64,000 nucleotides of DNA, from positions 43,886 through 107,885 of the forward strand of contig QHSP01000023.1 of NCBI GenBank assembly GCA_003220495.1. Direction: 5' to 3'. The translations under genes were made by a program, and so were the position numbers. The first letter of the stretch is position 1; the number at the start of each line of letters is the position of its first letter. The DNA is from Candidatus Rokuibacteriota bacterium. Lineage in GTDB: Bacteria > Methylomirabilota > Methylomirabilia > Rokubacteriales > CSP1-6. This document shows positions 32,213 to 42,210 of the stretch, one piece after another. The notes under the pieces are model-generated. The model saw only the letters and a program-made list of their open reading frames with translations, had not been told where the DNA came from and made no database searches.

Positions 32213-32614
32213 TTACTTCCCCTTCAGGGTGCGAATGTAGTTCACGACCTCCCAGCGGTCCTTTTCCGGGAGGTGCTTCCACGGCGGCATCGCGCCGCGG
32301 CCGTTCGACATCTTCCAGAAGATCTCACCGTCGGTCTCCTTCTGGACGGCTTCGGAAGTCCAGTTCGCCGGCTTGGGCGGAGGCAACGCCGCGGCGGCCG
32401 GGCCGTCACCCTTGCCCCCGGGACCGTGGCACGAGACGCAGTTCGTCTCGACCGTCTTCTTCGCGTTGCCGATACCCTTCACTGGATTCTTCACCGTCTT
32501 CGCTTCGGGCGGCGCCACCCAGGGCCCCTGGGCCGAGACCACCGCCGCGCCGGCCGAGACCACGAAAACAATCGCGGCAACGACGATGCTCAGCGACTTC
32601 TCGAACGCGCTCAT
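32213..32614 (-). CDS. Class I c-type cytochrome, secreted or membrane-anchored
   Basis: 133 residues. N-terminal hydrophobic signal or anchor (LSIVVAAIVFVVSAGAAVVSA), then a mono-haem domain with CVSCHG (CxxCH) near residue 59 and the distal Met ligand likely in GRGAMPPWKHLPEKDRWEVVNYI, the usual cytochrome c C-terminal motif. It carries electrons in the periplasm; its partner is unknown. It has its own promoter (TTGACC/TTAAAT) and a GAGGAGG ribosome site, and a hairpin behind it, so it is a monocistronic unit. Confidence 0.92.
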   Translation of the reverse strand: MSAFEKSLSIVVAAIVFVVSAGAAVVSAQGPWVAPPEAKTVKNPVKGIGNAKKTVETNCVSCHGPGGKGDGPAAAALPPPKPANWTSEAVQKETDGEIFWKMSNGRGAMPPWKHLPEKDRWEVVNYIRTLKGK

Positions 32615-32661
32615 GAAGCCTCCTCTCGTACGATCGTGACCATGTTCACAAAACGGAATCC

Positions 32662-32691
32662 ATTTAACACTCCTACGACGAAAGAGGTCAA
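32662..32691 (-). promoter_or_regulatory. Promoter of the cytochrome c gene
   Basis: Minus strand: -35 TTGACC (32691-32686), 18 bp spacer, -10 TTAAAT (32667-32662). It overlaps the end of the permease gene. It leaves a leader of about 40 nt with a good Shine-Dalgarno sequence, unlike the leaderless promoters elsewhere in the window. Confidence 0.5.
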
Positions 32692-34085
32692 GCAGTTATT
32701 CGGCGGTTTCGCGCCGAGGCCAGCCAGCAGATCGCCGCGAGGGCGCCGTAGGCTCCGCCCAGATGGCCCGGGATCGCCGACGGCGGCGCCCATGGCCAGA
32801 AGAGCGCGCCGCTGATCAGTGGCGAATGGATCACGCCGAACATCGACGCGGCGCTCGCGACCGCGAAGAGGAGCCCCGCGAGCACCAATCGGTGGTCGAT
32901 GATCGCCACCAGCGCCCAGCCCCAGAGCACGGCGGTGAGAATGAAGCCGTTGCCGAGCACGACGAGCGCCTGATAGCCCAGGGCGGCGTCGCCGCCGAGG
33001 GCGCTGGGAGCTGTGCCGAGGGCCGCGAGCAGGCCGCCCGTCTCGATCAGCACCACCGCGGCCGCGACCGGCACGAAGGTCAGCGCGACCGCGGCGCCGT
33101 GGCGTGGCGGTGTCGCGAGGAAGCCCTGCGCGGTGATCTCGAGTCCGATGAAGACGAGGATCGGGGCGATGGCGGCCTCGGGGAGCAGCGCGACGAGGAG
33201 CGAGAGCACGCCCGTCGCGGCGCCGGCCCCGATCACGAGGCCCGTAGCCACGGTGTACCCTGCGCACGCGCCCATCGCCTTGTAGGCCGGGTGGCCGATG
33301 TAGGGTGTGTTTTGCACGACACCGCCGCAGCAGCCGGCGAGCGCGGTCGCGGCGGCCTCGATCAGGAGGATGTCGCGCGTGCGGTACTCGTCACCGGCGG
33401 CCGCGGCGCTCTCGGTGTTGTCGATCCCGCCGATGATCGTGACGAGCGCGAACGGCAGCGCCATCGAGAGATACGGCAATGTCTCCGGCAGCGCCTCGAG
33501 CCAGCCAAGGGTCGGCCAGGGCAGCGACAGACGGAGCGGAGCCACGGCGATCGCCCCGCTCGGTCCCAGCCCGAGCGACGCGCGCCCCCAGAAGATCACG
33601 GTGCCCGCGAGGACCGCGACGAAGGCCCCGGGAAGCCCCAACGGCATCCGCACGCGACCGAAAAGCGCGAGCAGCAGGAGAATCAGCGAGACCAGGCCGA
33701 TCAGCGGATCGCGAAGGATCTTGAGCGTAGGGAGGAAGGCGATCAGGAGAATCGAGATTCCGCCGATCGATCCGAGCAGCGCGGCGCGGGGCACGACGCG
33801 TCTGGCCCAGTCCCCGGCGAAGGCGAGGCCGAGCTTCGCCAGGCCGATGGCGATCGTCGCCGCCATGCCGACCTTCCACGCGAGCACCGGATTCCCGGTC
33901 GCGAGCATCACCGGACCGAGCACGCCGAACACCATCGCGAACAGGGTCGGCGTGTCGATCCCAAACGGCATCGCGGTCACGTCCTCGCGTCCCGTCCGGC
34001 GCATGAGTCGCACCGCGAGCCACGTGTAGGCCAGATCGCCGAGGAGCACGCCGAGCGCCGTCCCCGGGACCATTCGCTGGAGCAC
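32688..34085 (-). CDS. NCS2/xanthine-uracil-type permease
   Basis: At least 465 residues with about 12-14 membrane helices. Family-like segments are GDLAYTWLAVRLMRRTGR, TAMPFGIDTPTLFAMVFGVLGPV (two parts), IGGIDNTESAAAAGDEYRTR near 225, and NTPYIGHPAYKAMGA. It probably imports a purine-like or other small organic solute by cation symport. The first standard start is GTG at 34085. The frame is open to 34247, though, and the residues WIRPGDLNGFLGLALDNVTQ encoded upstream (from about 34198) match the normal N-terminus of this family, so the true start is an unrecognised or non-standard codon. Its upstream neighbour ends at 34210. Confidence 0.8.
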   Translation of the reverse strand: MLQRMVPGTALGVLLGDLAYTWLAVRLMRRTGREDVTAMPFGIDTPTLFAMVFGVLGPVMLATGNPVLAWKVGMAATIAIGLAKLGLAFAGDWARRVVPRAALLGSIGGISILLIAFLPTLKILRDPLIGLVSLILLLLALFGRVRMPLGLPGAFVAVLAGTVIFWGRASLGLGPSGAIAVAPLRLSLPWPTLGWLEALPETLPYLSMALPFALVTIIGGIDNTESAAAAGDEYRTRDILLIEAAATALAGCCGGVVQNTPYIGHPAYKAMGACAGYTVATGLVIGAGAATGVLSLLVALLPEAAIAPILVFIGLEITAQGFLATPPRHGAAVALTFVPVAAAVVLIETGGLLAALGTAPSALGGDAALGYQALVVLGNGFILTAVLWGWALVAIIDHRLVLAGLLFAVASAASMFGVIHSPLISGALFWPWAPPSAIPGHLGGAYGALAAICWLASARNRRITA

Positions 34086-34209
34086 CAGGTCGACGGGGAA
34101 CTTGAAGACGCCGATCAGGAGCGACGAGAGGATGACGAGCTGCGTGACGTTGTCGAGGGCGAGACCGAGGAACCCGTTGAGGTCCCCCGGCCGGATCCAG
34201 CGCGGGGTG

Positions 34210-34518
34210 CTAGAGCTTGCGGACGTCGGCGGTCCCCCGATGGGCGCTCATCAGCTCGAGGGCGGAGCGCTTGGTCCGTTCGGCGAGGGCCGAGCACCAC
34301 GCGAGGCTCCCGCGATTGTCGGCGACGTCGCGGAACTCGAACTCCATGGTCGGGCCGAGGTGGTGGAGGAACCTCAATCGCGCGCCGTACGACTTTCCTT
34401 CACGCTCGTCGTCGGCGTCCAGCTCGACCTCGAAGCGCGGATCGACGCGCTTGGCGTGCGCGGTCAGGAAATTCCAGAGCCAGCGAGCGACTTCCGGGTA
34501 GGTTCCGCCCGAGAACAC
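34210..34518 (-). CDS. Small protein of unknown function
   Basis: 102 residues, no signal peptide, mixed alpha/beta character: MFSGGTYPEVARWLWNFL at the start, an acidic segment ELDADDEREGKS, and FRDVADNRGSLAWCSALAER. I recognise no family. It directly precedes the permease gene on the same strand and its stop lies within the permease's extended open frame, so the two may be translationally coupled. GGCGTG-type sequence upstream gives no clear ribosome site. It could be a small soluble regulator, but that is speculation. Confidence 0.6.
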   Translation of the reverse strand: MFSGGTYPEVARWLWNFLTAHAKRVDPRFEVELDADDEREGKSYGARLRFLHHLGPTMEFEFRDVADNRGSLAWCSALAERTKRSALELMSAHRGTADVRKL

Positions 34519-34553
34519 GCCGGCAATTCTAACAGGGGTGCGCGCCGTGGGTC

Positions 34554-34587
34554 GTCGCGGGGCTGGGGCCCCGCCGGCCGAGGCGCG
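34554..34587. repeat. 34 bp GC-rich dispersed repeat, copy 1
   Basis: Identical over 34 bases to 55778-55811, with a related shorter sequence at 19433-19463. It contains a hairpin-forming GCGGGG...CCCCGC. This copy is intergenic, between nrdJ and the small gene at 34210. Confidence 0.7.
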
Positions 34588-34599
34588 CCTCTGAATCCT

Positions 34600-34624
34600 G
34601 GAGGGGCCGGCCGCCGGCCCCTCC
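34600..34624 (-). terminator. Perfect hairpin downstream of nrdJ
   Basis: GGAGGGGCCGG and CCGGCCCCTCC form an 11 bp stem around CCG, 11 bp after the nrdJ stop. No T tract follows, so it is either a strong pause/terminator or an mRNA 3'-end stabiliser. Confidence 0.55.
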
Positions 34625-34635
34625 GTCTCGATCGA

Positions 34636-36927
34636 TCAGCACTCGTTGAAGCCGCACGAGAGGCACTTCTTGCAGCCTTCCTCGTAGACGAACGTCGCCT
34701 GGCCGCACTCCTTGCAGAGGTCCCCGATCTGCTTTCGCGTATCGACGGCCGCCTGGGCCTCCGGCGCCGCCTTCAGCTCGCCGATGTGCTCGGCGAGGGT
34801 CCGCGAGAGCGCGTCCGGAAGCGAGAGAATCTTGGTGGGGCCGAAGCCGGTCGGCTGGCCGCCTCCGATTCGAGCGAGCTGGCTGATGACCTCCTCGAGC
34901 CGACGCTGAGCCGAGAACGGTGAAGGTAGCCTCAGGATGAGCGAAATCAAACGCCCCAGGGCTTCCGCGACGGCCATCGTGTCCGAGCCGCCCTTGCCGA
35001 CCTGGACGAAGACTTCGAAGGGCTCGTGCTCGTTGTTCTCGGTGATGGTGATCCACGCCGTCCCGATCGGTGTCTCGGTCCGATAGGTCGAGCCCTTGAG
35101 GCCGCGGGGGCGTGGCTTGATGACGGCCGGCCCCGTCGATGCGGCGACGGCCGGGCTCTTGTCCTTCTTGGCCGAGACGCCGATGTTCAGGACCTGCTCG
35201 CCCTTGCACCCGTCGCGGAACACCGTGATGCCCAGGCACCCCAGCTCCCACGCGAGGCGGTAGGCGCGCGCCACGTCTTCCTCGGTCGCGTTGTTCGGCA
35301 GGTTGATCGTCTTCGAGACGCCGTTGTCGGTGGAGCGCTGGAACGCGGCCTGATGCCGCACGTGCCACTCGAAGCCGATCTCGTGCGAGGTCTTGAACAC
35401 GGTCGCCGCGTGCTCCGAGAGGCCGCGGATCCCGTGGAGCGAGCCGCGCTTGGCGATCTCCTGCATGAGCGCGTCCGAGTAGAACCCCTGCTCCTTCGCG
35501 AGCCGCTCGAAGGTCTCGTTCACGAAGGTCAGGACGCGTTCGCCATCCGGCTGCTTCACGCGATGCTCGAAGGCCAGCGCGAAGATCGGCTCGACGCCGG
35601 ACGAGCAGCCGGCGATCATCGAGATCGTCCCGGTCGGGGCGATCGTCGTGACCGTCGAGTTGCGCATCGGCCGGTCGTTGCGGTAGATCGACCGATCCCA
35701 GTTCGTGAAGGGACCGCGCTCTTCGGCCAGCTTCGCCGACTGGTCGTGTGACTTTTCCTTGACGAACGTCATCAGCCGGTCGGCGAGGTCGATCGCGTCC
35801 TGCGAGTCGTACGGAATCCCCATCGTGAAGAGGAGATCGGCCCAGCCCATGATGCCCAGGCCGATCCGACGATTGGCCTTGACGGTCGCGTCGATCACCG
35901 GCAGCGGATACGGGTTCATCTCGATCACGTCGTCGAGGAAGCGCACCGCGAGGCGCACGACGCGTTCCATCTCGTCCCAGTCGACCGACCACTCGCCCGC
36001 GTCGCTCCGGCGGGCGAACTTCGAGACGTTGAGCGAGCCGAGATTGCACGCCTCGTTGGGCAGCAGCGGCTGCTCGCCGCACGGGTTGGTCGCCTCGACC
36101 ACCCCGATCGCCGGTGTGGGATTCGCCGGGCTCGCGTTGATCCGGTCGATGAACACCATGCCCGGATCACCGGTGCGCCAGGCGGCCCGAACCATGCGGT
36201 CGAAGACCTCCTTCGCCAGGAGTCGGCCCGTGACCGCTACGCTGTGCGGATTGATCAGCTCGTACTCACCGCCCGAGGCGAGCGCGTCCATGAAGCGGTC
36301 GGTCGCCGCCACCGAGATGTTGAAGTTGGTGATGCCGCCATCGAGCTTGCAGTCGATGAACTCGAGGATGTCCGGGTGGTCGACCCGGAGGATCCCCATG
36401 TTCGCGCCTCGACGCGTTCCACCCTGCTTCACCGCCTCGGTGGCGCTGTTGAAGACGCGCAGAAAGGACACCGGGCCCGACGCGCGGCCGCCGGTCGAGG
36501 CGACGATGTCATCCTTTGGGCGCAGCCGCGAGAACGCGAAGCCGGTTCCACCGCCCGACTTGTGGATGATCGCCGCGGCCTTCACCGAGTCGAAGATCTC
36601 TTCCATCGAGTCGCCGACCGGCAGGACATAGCACGCGGAGTACTGAAGGCCGTTTCCCTTGCCGGCGTTCATGAGGGTTGGCGAGTTCGGCAGGAAGTTC
36701 CCCTCGATCATGATGTCGTAGAACGCCTCGGCGATCTCCCTGACCGCGGCCTCGCTCCGCCCGTATCGCGCCTCACCGCGCGCGATGGTGAGCGCGACCC
36801 GCCAGCACATCTCCTCCGGGGTCTCGACCACCTCGCCCCCCTGCCTGGTCAGATAGCGCTCCCGCAGAACCCGCAACGCAGGCTCGGTCCACTTCCCGAC
36901 TTTCGCTGGGCGAGTCTCAGACAGCAT
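34636..36927 (-). CDS. nrdJ: Adenosylcobalamin-dependent (class II) ribonucleotide reductase
   Basis: 763-residue enzyme reducing ribonucleotides to deoxyribonucleotides with B12 and without oxygen dependence. Family motifs are FLPNSPTLMNAGKG near residue 95, GGTGFAFSRLRPKDD near 130, TRRGANMGILRVDHPD near 170, NPCGEQPLLPNEACNLGSLN near 280 (active-site Cys/Glu loop) and APTGTISMIAGCSSGVEP near 430. The C-terminus carries a Cys-rich zinc/redox tail (CKECG, CKKCLSCGFNEC) used to recycle the active site. The ATG at 36927 has GGAGGAGG 6 nt upstream. The upstream region holds two NrdR-type boxes overlapping a promoter. Confidence 0.96.
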   Translation of the reverse strand: MLSETRPAKVGKWTEPALRVLRERYLTRQGGEVVETPEEMCWRVALTIARGEARYGRSEAAVREIAEAFYDIMIEGNFLPNSPTLMNAGKGNGLQYSACYVLPVGDSMEEIFDSVKAAAIIHKSGGGTGFAFSRLRPKDDIVASTGGRASGPVSFLRVFNSATEAVKQGGTRRGANMGILRVDHPDILEFIDCKLDGGITNFNISVAATDRFMDALASGGEYELINPHSVAVTGRLLAKEVFDRMVRAAWRTGDPGMVFIDRINASPANPTPAIGVVEATNPCGEQPLLPNEACNLGSLNVSKFARRSDAGEWSVDWDEMERVVRLAVRFLDDVIEMNPYPLPVIDATVKANRRIGLGIMGWADLLFTMGIPYDSQDAIDLADRLMTFVKEKSHDQSAKLAEERGPFTNWDRSIYRNDRPMRNSTVTTIAPTGTISMIAGCSSGVEPIFALAFEHRVKQPDGERVLTFVNETFERLAKEQGFYSDALMQEIAKRGSLHGIRGLSEHAATVFKTSHEIGFEWHVRHQAAFQRSTDNGVSKTINLPNNATEEDVARAYRLAWELGCLGITVFRDGCKGEQVLNIGVSAKKDKSPAVAASTGPAVIKPRPRGLKGSTYRTETPIGTAWITITENNEHEPFEVFVQVGKGGSDTMAVAEALGRLISLILRLPSPFSAQRRLEEVISQLARIGGGQPTGFGPTKILSLPDALSRTLAEHIGELKAAPEAQAAVDTRKQIGDLCKECGQATFVYEEGCKKCLSCGFNEC

Positions 36928-36969
36928 GCCGGACCTCCTCCTCAATGATAACGACAGAATCCTACGGGG

Positions 36970-37017
36970 TCACTACATCTTGTGGTGTCCGCGAATCTAG
37001 CACGCTGAATCTAGGGG
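36970..37017 (-). promoter_or_regulatory. nrdJ: Pair of NrdR boxes upstream of nrdJ
   Basis: Two 16 bp sites spaced 32 bp centre to centre, as is usual for NrdR. Site 36970-36985 reads TCACTACATCTTGTGG (13 of 16 against the ACACWATATCTWGTGT-type box). Site 37002-37017 reads ACGCTGAATCTAGGGG (11 of 16). They flank or overlap the -10 region of the nrdJ promoter, which suits repression by NrdR when dATP is high. Confidence 0.6.
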
Positions 37018-37024
37018 CCGTCAA
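36994..37024 (-). promoter_or_regulatory. nrdJ: nrdJ promoter
   Basis: Minus strand: -35 TTGACG (37024-37019) and extended -10 TGC-TAGATT (hexamer 36999-36994) with a long 19 bp spacer. The leader is about 60 nt and contains a Shine-Dalgarno sequence. The distal NrdR box lies between the -35 and -10 elements. Confidence 0.45.
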
Positions 37025-37119
37025 GAAAAAACGTATCCACCGTGCATCCACCGGCTGTCCACCGACGAGCGTGCGCGGCGCCCAACGCCGCCCACACCGC
37101 GTGGTATTCTTTTGTGCCC

Positions 37120-38490
37120 ATGTCCAGCCCTCGTATGCTCGCGGCGCCAACCTCGATCGCTTTCCTCGTTTCCATCGTCTTGACGAGCGCCGCGGGTGCC
37201 CAGGCGCCGGCACCTCCCGCGGCTCCTGCACCGGTTCCGGCGCCGGCGCCTCCGTCGACGCAGGTCGCGGGCCGCGTCTTGACGCTCGAGGAATGCATCG
37301 CGATCGCGCTCGAAGCTCAGCCGCGAATCCAGGCGACGCTCGCCGATTATGCCGCGGCGCGCTATCGGGTGAATCAGGCCTTCGCGCCGCTGCTGCCCCA
37401 GTTCTCCGGACTCGTCAGCGCGACCAAGAGCAACATCCCGACCGTCACCACCACCGGCTCGGGCGCGAACATAGGCTCCGTGCAGACGCGGGCGTTCGGC
37501 GATACGTTCCTCGCCCAGGTCCAGCTCTCGCAGCTCCTCTTCGACTTCGGCAAGAATCTGGCGGCCACCGACGCGGCGCGGAAGCTCGCCGAGGTCGCGG
37601 TCGAAGACGTCGAGCTGCAGCGCCAGCTGATCTCGTTGACAGTGAAAGAGGCGTACACGAACACGCTCTTCAGCCAGCGTCTCATTCGCGTGCAGGAGCA
37701 GGCGGTCGAGCGCGCCGAGCTGAACCTTCGATCCGCGAGGGGCTTCTTCGACGTAGGCACGCGTCCCAAATCCGACGTCGCGCGCGCCGAAGTCGACGTG
37801 GCCAACGCGCGCGTCGACCTGATCCGGGCCCGGAACGCCCTGCGCACGGCGATCGTCGCACTCAACATCGCGATGGCGATCGACGTCGATTCGCCGACCC
37901 AGATCGTCGACAACCTGATCTACCAGCCGGTGACCTTGGACCGCCAGCTGCTCCGGGCCGATTCGCTGCGCCAGCGCCCCGAGTACCGGCAAGCCAAGCT
38001 GCGCGCGGCCGCGGCCGAGGCCCTGGAGCGGCAGACCTTCCGCAATTTCTTTCCGGATGTCACGGGCAGCGGCGCCTACGGTGGCGCGCAGCCTCAGTTC
38101 AACGAGTCATGGTCGGCCACCCTGTCTCTGAACTGGTCCCTCTTCGACGGAGGAAACCGGATCGCGCGTTATCAGGAAGCCAAGGCGAACGTCGAGGGCG
38201 CGAGAGCGCGGGTGAAGTCCACCGAGCTCGACATCGTGCAGAACCTCGAGCAGGCCGAGATCGCCGTCGAGGAAGCCCAGGAGCGGATCCAGGCGGCCCA
38301 GACCCTCGTGGCCTCGGCCCAGGAAAATTTCCGGCTCGCCCAGGGTCGATTCGACGCCGGCGTCGGAACGATCCTCGAGCTCACCGACGCTCAGCTGGCC
38401 CTCACCCAGGCCCAGAACACCGAGAGCCAGGCCCTGGCGGACTACCGGATCGCCCTCGCGAGGCTGGATCGTGCCGTCGGTCGCCGCTGA
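37120..38490 (+). CDS. TolC-family outer-membrane efflux channel
   Basis: 456 residues. Signal peptide (MLAAPTSIAFLVSIVLTSAAGAQ, in the first 38 residues) and then a Pro/Ala-rich linker. Two repeated outer-membrane efflux domains follow: VLTLEECIAIALEAQPRIQA near 60 opens the first, and long coiled-coil helices are rich in Ala/Glu/Gln/Arg. The second repeat ends ALADYRIALARLDRAVGRR. Beta strands such as ATLSLNWSLFDGGNRIARYQ are typical. It forms the exit duct for the MacA/MacB pump encoded directly downstream. ATG at 37120 lies 9 bp after a TATTCT -10-like sequence. A degenerate relative of its C-terminus survives at 43215-43370. Confidence 0.92.
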   Translation: MSSPRMLAAPTSIAFLVSIVLTSAAGAQAPAPPAAPAPVPAPAPPSTQVAGRVLTLEECIAIALEAQPRIQATLADYAAARYRVNQAFAPLLPQFSGLVSATKSNIPTVTTTGSGANIGSVQTRAFGDTFLAQVQLSQLLFDFGKNLAATDAARKLAEVAVEDVELQRQLISLTVKEAYTNTLFSQRLIRVQEQAVERAELNLRSARGFFDVGTRPKSDVARAEVDVANARVDLIRARNALRTAIVALNIAMAIDVDSPTQIVDNLIYQPVTLDRQLLRADSLRQRPEYRQAKLRAAAAEALERQTFRNFFPDVTGSGAYGGAQPQFNESWSATLSLNWSLFDGGNRIARYQEAKANVEGARARVKSTELDIVQNLEQAEIAVEEAQERIQAAQTLVASAQENFRLAQGRFDAGVGTILELTDAQLALTQAQNTESQALADYRIALARLDRAVGRR

Positions 38491-38532
38491 TCCCGAGGAA
38501 ACGGTTCGCCCGCGACTGCGTCTAACAAGTTG

Positions 38533-40179
38533 ATGAAGCGGGTCGTTTCTCTCGTCGTCGTCGCCGTGGTGGTCGGCGGCGCGGTTTGGGGCTACCTCTA
38601 CGCTCAGAGCCGCGGCAACGTGCCCAAGTACCGCCTGGTCCGCGTCGAGCGCGGCCCGCTCACTGCGGCGGTCTCCGCGACGGGCAATCTCAACGCCGTC
38701 ATCACGGTCCAGGTCGGCAGCCAGGTGTCCGGTCAGATCAAAGAGCTCATGGTCGATTTCAATTCGATCGTGAAGAAGAACCAGGTCATCGCGCGGATCG
38801 ACCCGGACATCTTCGTGGCGAAGGTCAACCAGGCGAAGGCCGATCTCGACTCAGCCCGCGCGACCGTGCTCAACCAGGAAGCCCAGATCGAGCGGGCGCG
38901 CGCCGATGTCGAGAACGCCCGGGCGGCGCTGGCCGAGTCGAAGGCCCAGACCGCGAAGGCGCAGGTCGCGGTGGTCGACGCCAAGCGCGACTTCGACCGC
39001 AAGACCGAGCTGTTCGCCAGGAGGCTCATCGCCCGGAGCGATCTCGACTCGTCCCAGGCCGGCCACGACTCCGCCATCGCCCAGGTCGAGTCGGCCAAGG
39101 CGCACGAGCAGGCGCTCGATTCCGCCATCCAGTCGGCGATCGCGCAGCTCCGCGTCGCCCAGGCCATGCTGGTGTCGGCGCGCGCGCAGGTCGATCAGAA
39201 GAACGCCGGCCTCAAGCAGGCGCAGGTCGATCTCGATCACACGACGATCCTGGCGCCGGTCGACGGCGTCGTCGTGTCGCGGCAGGTCGACGTCGGCCAG
39301 ACCGTCGCGGCGAGCCTGCAGGCGCCGATCCTCTTCACGATCGCCCAGGACCTGACGAAGATGCAGGTCGAGACGAGCGTGGACGAGGCGGACATCGGCC
39401 GCCTCAAGCTCGAGGATCGGGCAAGCTTCACGGTCGACGCGTTTCCCGGCGAGACGTTCGCGGGCATCGTGACGCAGATCCGCAAGGCTCCGCAGGTGGT
39501 CCAGAACGTCGTGACCTACACGGTCATCGTGGGCGTCGAGAACCCGTCGGGACGGCTGATGCCCGGGATGACGGCCAACGTCAAGCTCGTCGTCGCTGAG
39601 AAGCCGAGCGCCCTCAAGGTGCCGAACGCGGCGCTCCGGTTCCGACCGGCCGGCGTCGACGCGCCGGCGCCCGCCGGGCCGGCATCGGGTGGCGCGGCGG
39701 GCGGTGCGGCGAGCAGTGGACCGCCCTCGGCCGAACAGATTCGCGAGCGTCTCGTCAAGGGGCTCGGCCTGACCGAGGAGCAGCAGAAGAAGCTCGAGCC
39801 GATCCTCCAGGATAGTCGCGAGCAGCTCCGCGCGCTTCAGGGCCTTGCCGACGCCGAGCGCCGGCCGAAGGCGCAGAAGATCCGCGAAGCCCAGCGCGCG
39901 CGCATCCGCGAGTTCCTCACCGACGAGCAGAAGGCGCGCTACGACGAGATGACCGCGACGGCCGGCGAGGTGCGCAGCGGCACCGCCGGACGTGTCTGGG
40001 TCCTCGGACCCGACGGCAAGCCGGCAGCGGTCACGCTCACGCTCGGGCTGAGCGACGGCGCGTCGACGGAAGTGCTCCGGGGCGACGTGCGCGAAGGCCA
40101 GGAAGTCATCGTCGGGTCCGCGGGCGCTGGCGGTCGCGGCGCCCAGCCCACGCAGGGCGCGCCGCGTCTCAGGCTCTAG
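38533..40179 (+). CDS. MacA-like periplasmic adaptor with an embedded LTxxQ (Spy-like) module
   Basis: 548-residue HlyD/MacA-family adaptor linking MacB to TolC. N-terminal anchor ([21 protein letters not shown]), beta-barrel/lipoyl halves with [29 protein letters not shown], a very long Ala/Gln/Lys-rich hairpin coiled coil (residues about 90-235), DVDGVV-like lipoyl return [21 protein letters not shown], and a beta-barrel domain. Unlike ordinary MacA (about 370 residues), an insertion of roughly 110 residues follows VPNAALRF (residue 362): a Gly/Ala/Pro linker and a charged helical segment with LTEEQQKKL at 413 and LTDEQKARY at 462, which resemble the repeated LTxxQ motifs of Spy/CpxP chaperones. 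The start may also be the TTG at 38530. Confidence 0.88.
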   Translation: MKRVVSLVVVAVVVGGAVWGYLYAQSRGNVPKYRLVRVERGPLTAAVSATGNLNAVITVQVGSQVSGQIKELMVDFNSIVKKNQVIARIDPDIFVAKVNQAKADLDSARATVLNQEAQIERARADVENARAALAESKAQTAKAQVAVVDAKRDFDRKTELFARRLIARSDLDSSQAGHDSAIAQVESAKAHEQALDSAIQSAIAQLRVAQAMLVSARAQVDQKNAGLKQAQVDLDHTTILAPVDGVVVSRQVDVGQTVAASLQAPILFTIAQDLTKMQVETSVDEADIGRLKLEDRASFTVDAFPGETFAGIVTQIRKAPQVVQNVVTYTVIVGVENPSGRLMPGMTANVKLVVAEKPSALKVPNAALRFRPAGVDAPAPAGPASGGAAGGAASSGPPSAEQIRERLVKGLGLTEEQQKKLEPILQDSREQLRALQGLADAERRPKAQKIREAQRARIREFLTDEQKARYDEMTATAGEVRSGTAGRVWVLGPDGKPAAVTLTLGLSDGASTEVLRGDVREGQEVIVGSAGAGGRGAQPTQGAPRLRL

Positions 40180-40181
40180 CC

Positions 40182-40927
<746 letters not shown>

Positions 40928-40931
<4 letters not shown>

Positions 40932-42160
40932 ACGTCTGGCAGAGCGTCCGCATCGCGGGCCGGGCCCTCCGGGTCAACAAGCTCCGGAGCGCCCTGACGA
41001 TGCTCGGCATCATCATCGGCGTCAGCGCGGTGATCGCCATGGTGGGCGTGGGGTCCGGCGCTCAGGCCCGCGTCGCCGAGCAGATCCAGAGCCTCGGGTC
41101 GAATCTGATCATCGTGCTGTCCGGCAGCACGAACAGCGCTGGCGTGCGGCTGGGCATGGGGAGCCAGCTCACGATCTCGGAGGACGACGCCATGGCGATC
41201 GCCCGCGAGGTTGCGAGCGTGCAGGCGGCGGCGCCCTCGGTGCGCGGCAACGCGCAGGTCGTCTACGGCAACCTCAACTGGGCCACGCAGATCCAGGGCG
41301 TCACGCCGCCGTACTTCGAGGCGCGCGACTGGCCCGTCGACGAAGGACGGCCGGTGTTCCAGGAGGACGTGGACGGAGCCACCAAGGTCGCCCTTCTCGG
41401 CCAGACCACCGCCTTCAACCTCTTCGGCGAGTCGGACCCCCTCGGGCAGATCATCCGGATCAAGAAGGTTCCGTTCACGGTGATCGGCGTTCTGTCGCGC
41501 AAGGGACAGAACTCCTGGGGACAGGATCAGGACGACCTCATTCTCGTCCCGCTGTCGACCGCGAAGAAGAAAGTCCTCGGCGTCAGCCAGGCCAACGCGC
41601 GCGCGGTCGGCTCGATCTCCGTCAAGGTCCGCCCCGGCGAGGACATGACCGAGGCCGAGGACCAGATCCGCGGGCTCCTTCGCCAGCGCCATCGCCTCCA
41701 GCCGTTCCAGGACGACGACTTCTGGCTGCGGAATCTCTCCGAGATCCTCCAGACCCAGGAGGAATCGTCGCGCGTGATGACCTATCTGCTGGCGGCGATC
41801 GCGTCGGTGTCCTTGCTCGTGGGCGGCATCGGCATCATGAACATCATGCTGGTGTCGGTCACCGAGCGCACACGCGAGATCGGTCTGCGCATGGCGGTCG
41901 GCGCCCGCCGGCGCCACATCCTGCTCCAGTTCCTGATCGAGGCCATCACGCTCTCGCTGATCGGCGGCATCGTCGGCATCGCGCTCGGCGTCGCCGGCTC
42001 CGAGGCGATCAGCTACTTCGCCGAGTGGCGCACCCTGGTCGCCCCCGAATCGATCCTGATCGCGTTCGGCTTCGCCGCGGCGATCGGGATCTTCTTCGGC
42101 TTCTACCCGGCGCGCAAAGCCTCGCGCCTCGACCCGATCGAAGCGCTGCGCTACGAATAG
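40928..42160 (+). CDS. MacB-type ABC transporter permease
   Basis: 410 residues with four transmembrane helices. One is at the N-terminus ([24 protein letters not shown]), and three are at the C-terminus ([56 protein letters not shown]). Between them is a large periplasmic core (MacB_PCD) from about residue 45 to 270. The coupling-helix motif [22 protein letters not shown] is near 315. It is the last step of a tolC-macA-macB(ATPase)-macB(permease) operon probably exporting a macrolide, lipopeptide or heme-like compound; the substrate is unknown. Confidence 0.93.
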
Positions 42161-42210
42161 TCGCCGTAGAATGGGGCGCCGCGCGCGCCTCCTGCTATTT
42201 TGGAGGAGCG

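Noticed and set aside
32611..33267. Additional frame downstream of the permease
   Set aside because: Shadow of the permease and cytochrome region; Arg/Gly/Ala-rich and without a start signal.
34600..34624. Strong hairpin as a certain intrinsic terminator for nrdJ
   Set aside because: Kept only as a possible terminator because no T tract follows the stem.
36946..37119. Cobalamin riboswitch before nrdJ
   Set aside because: The region is under 200 bp, lacks a B12-box-like segment, and is explained by NrdR boxes plus the tolC upstream region.
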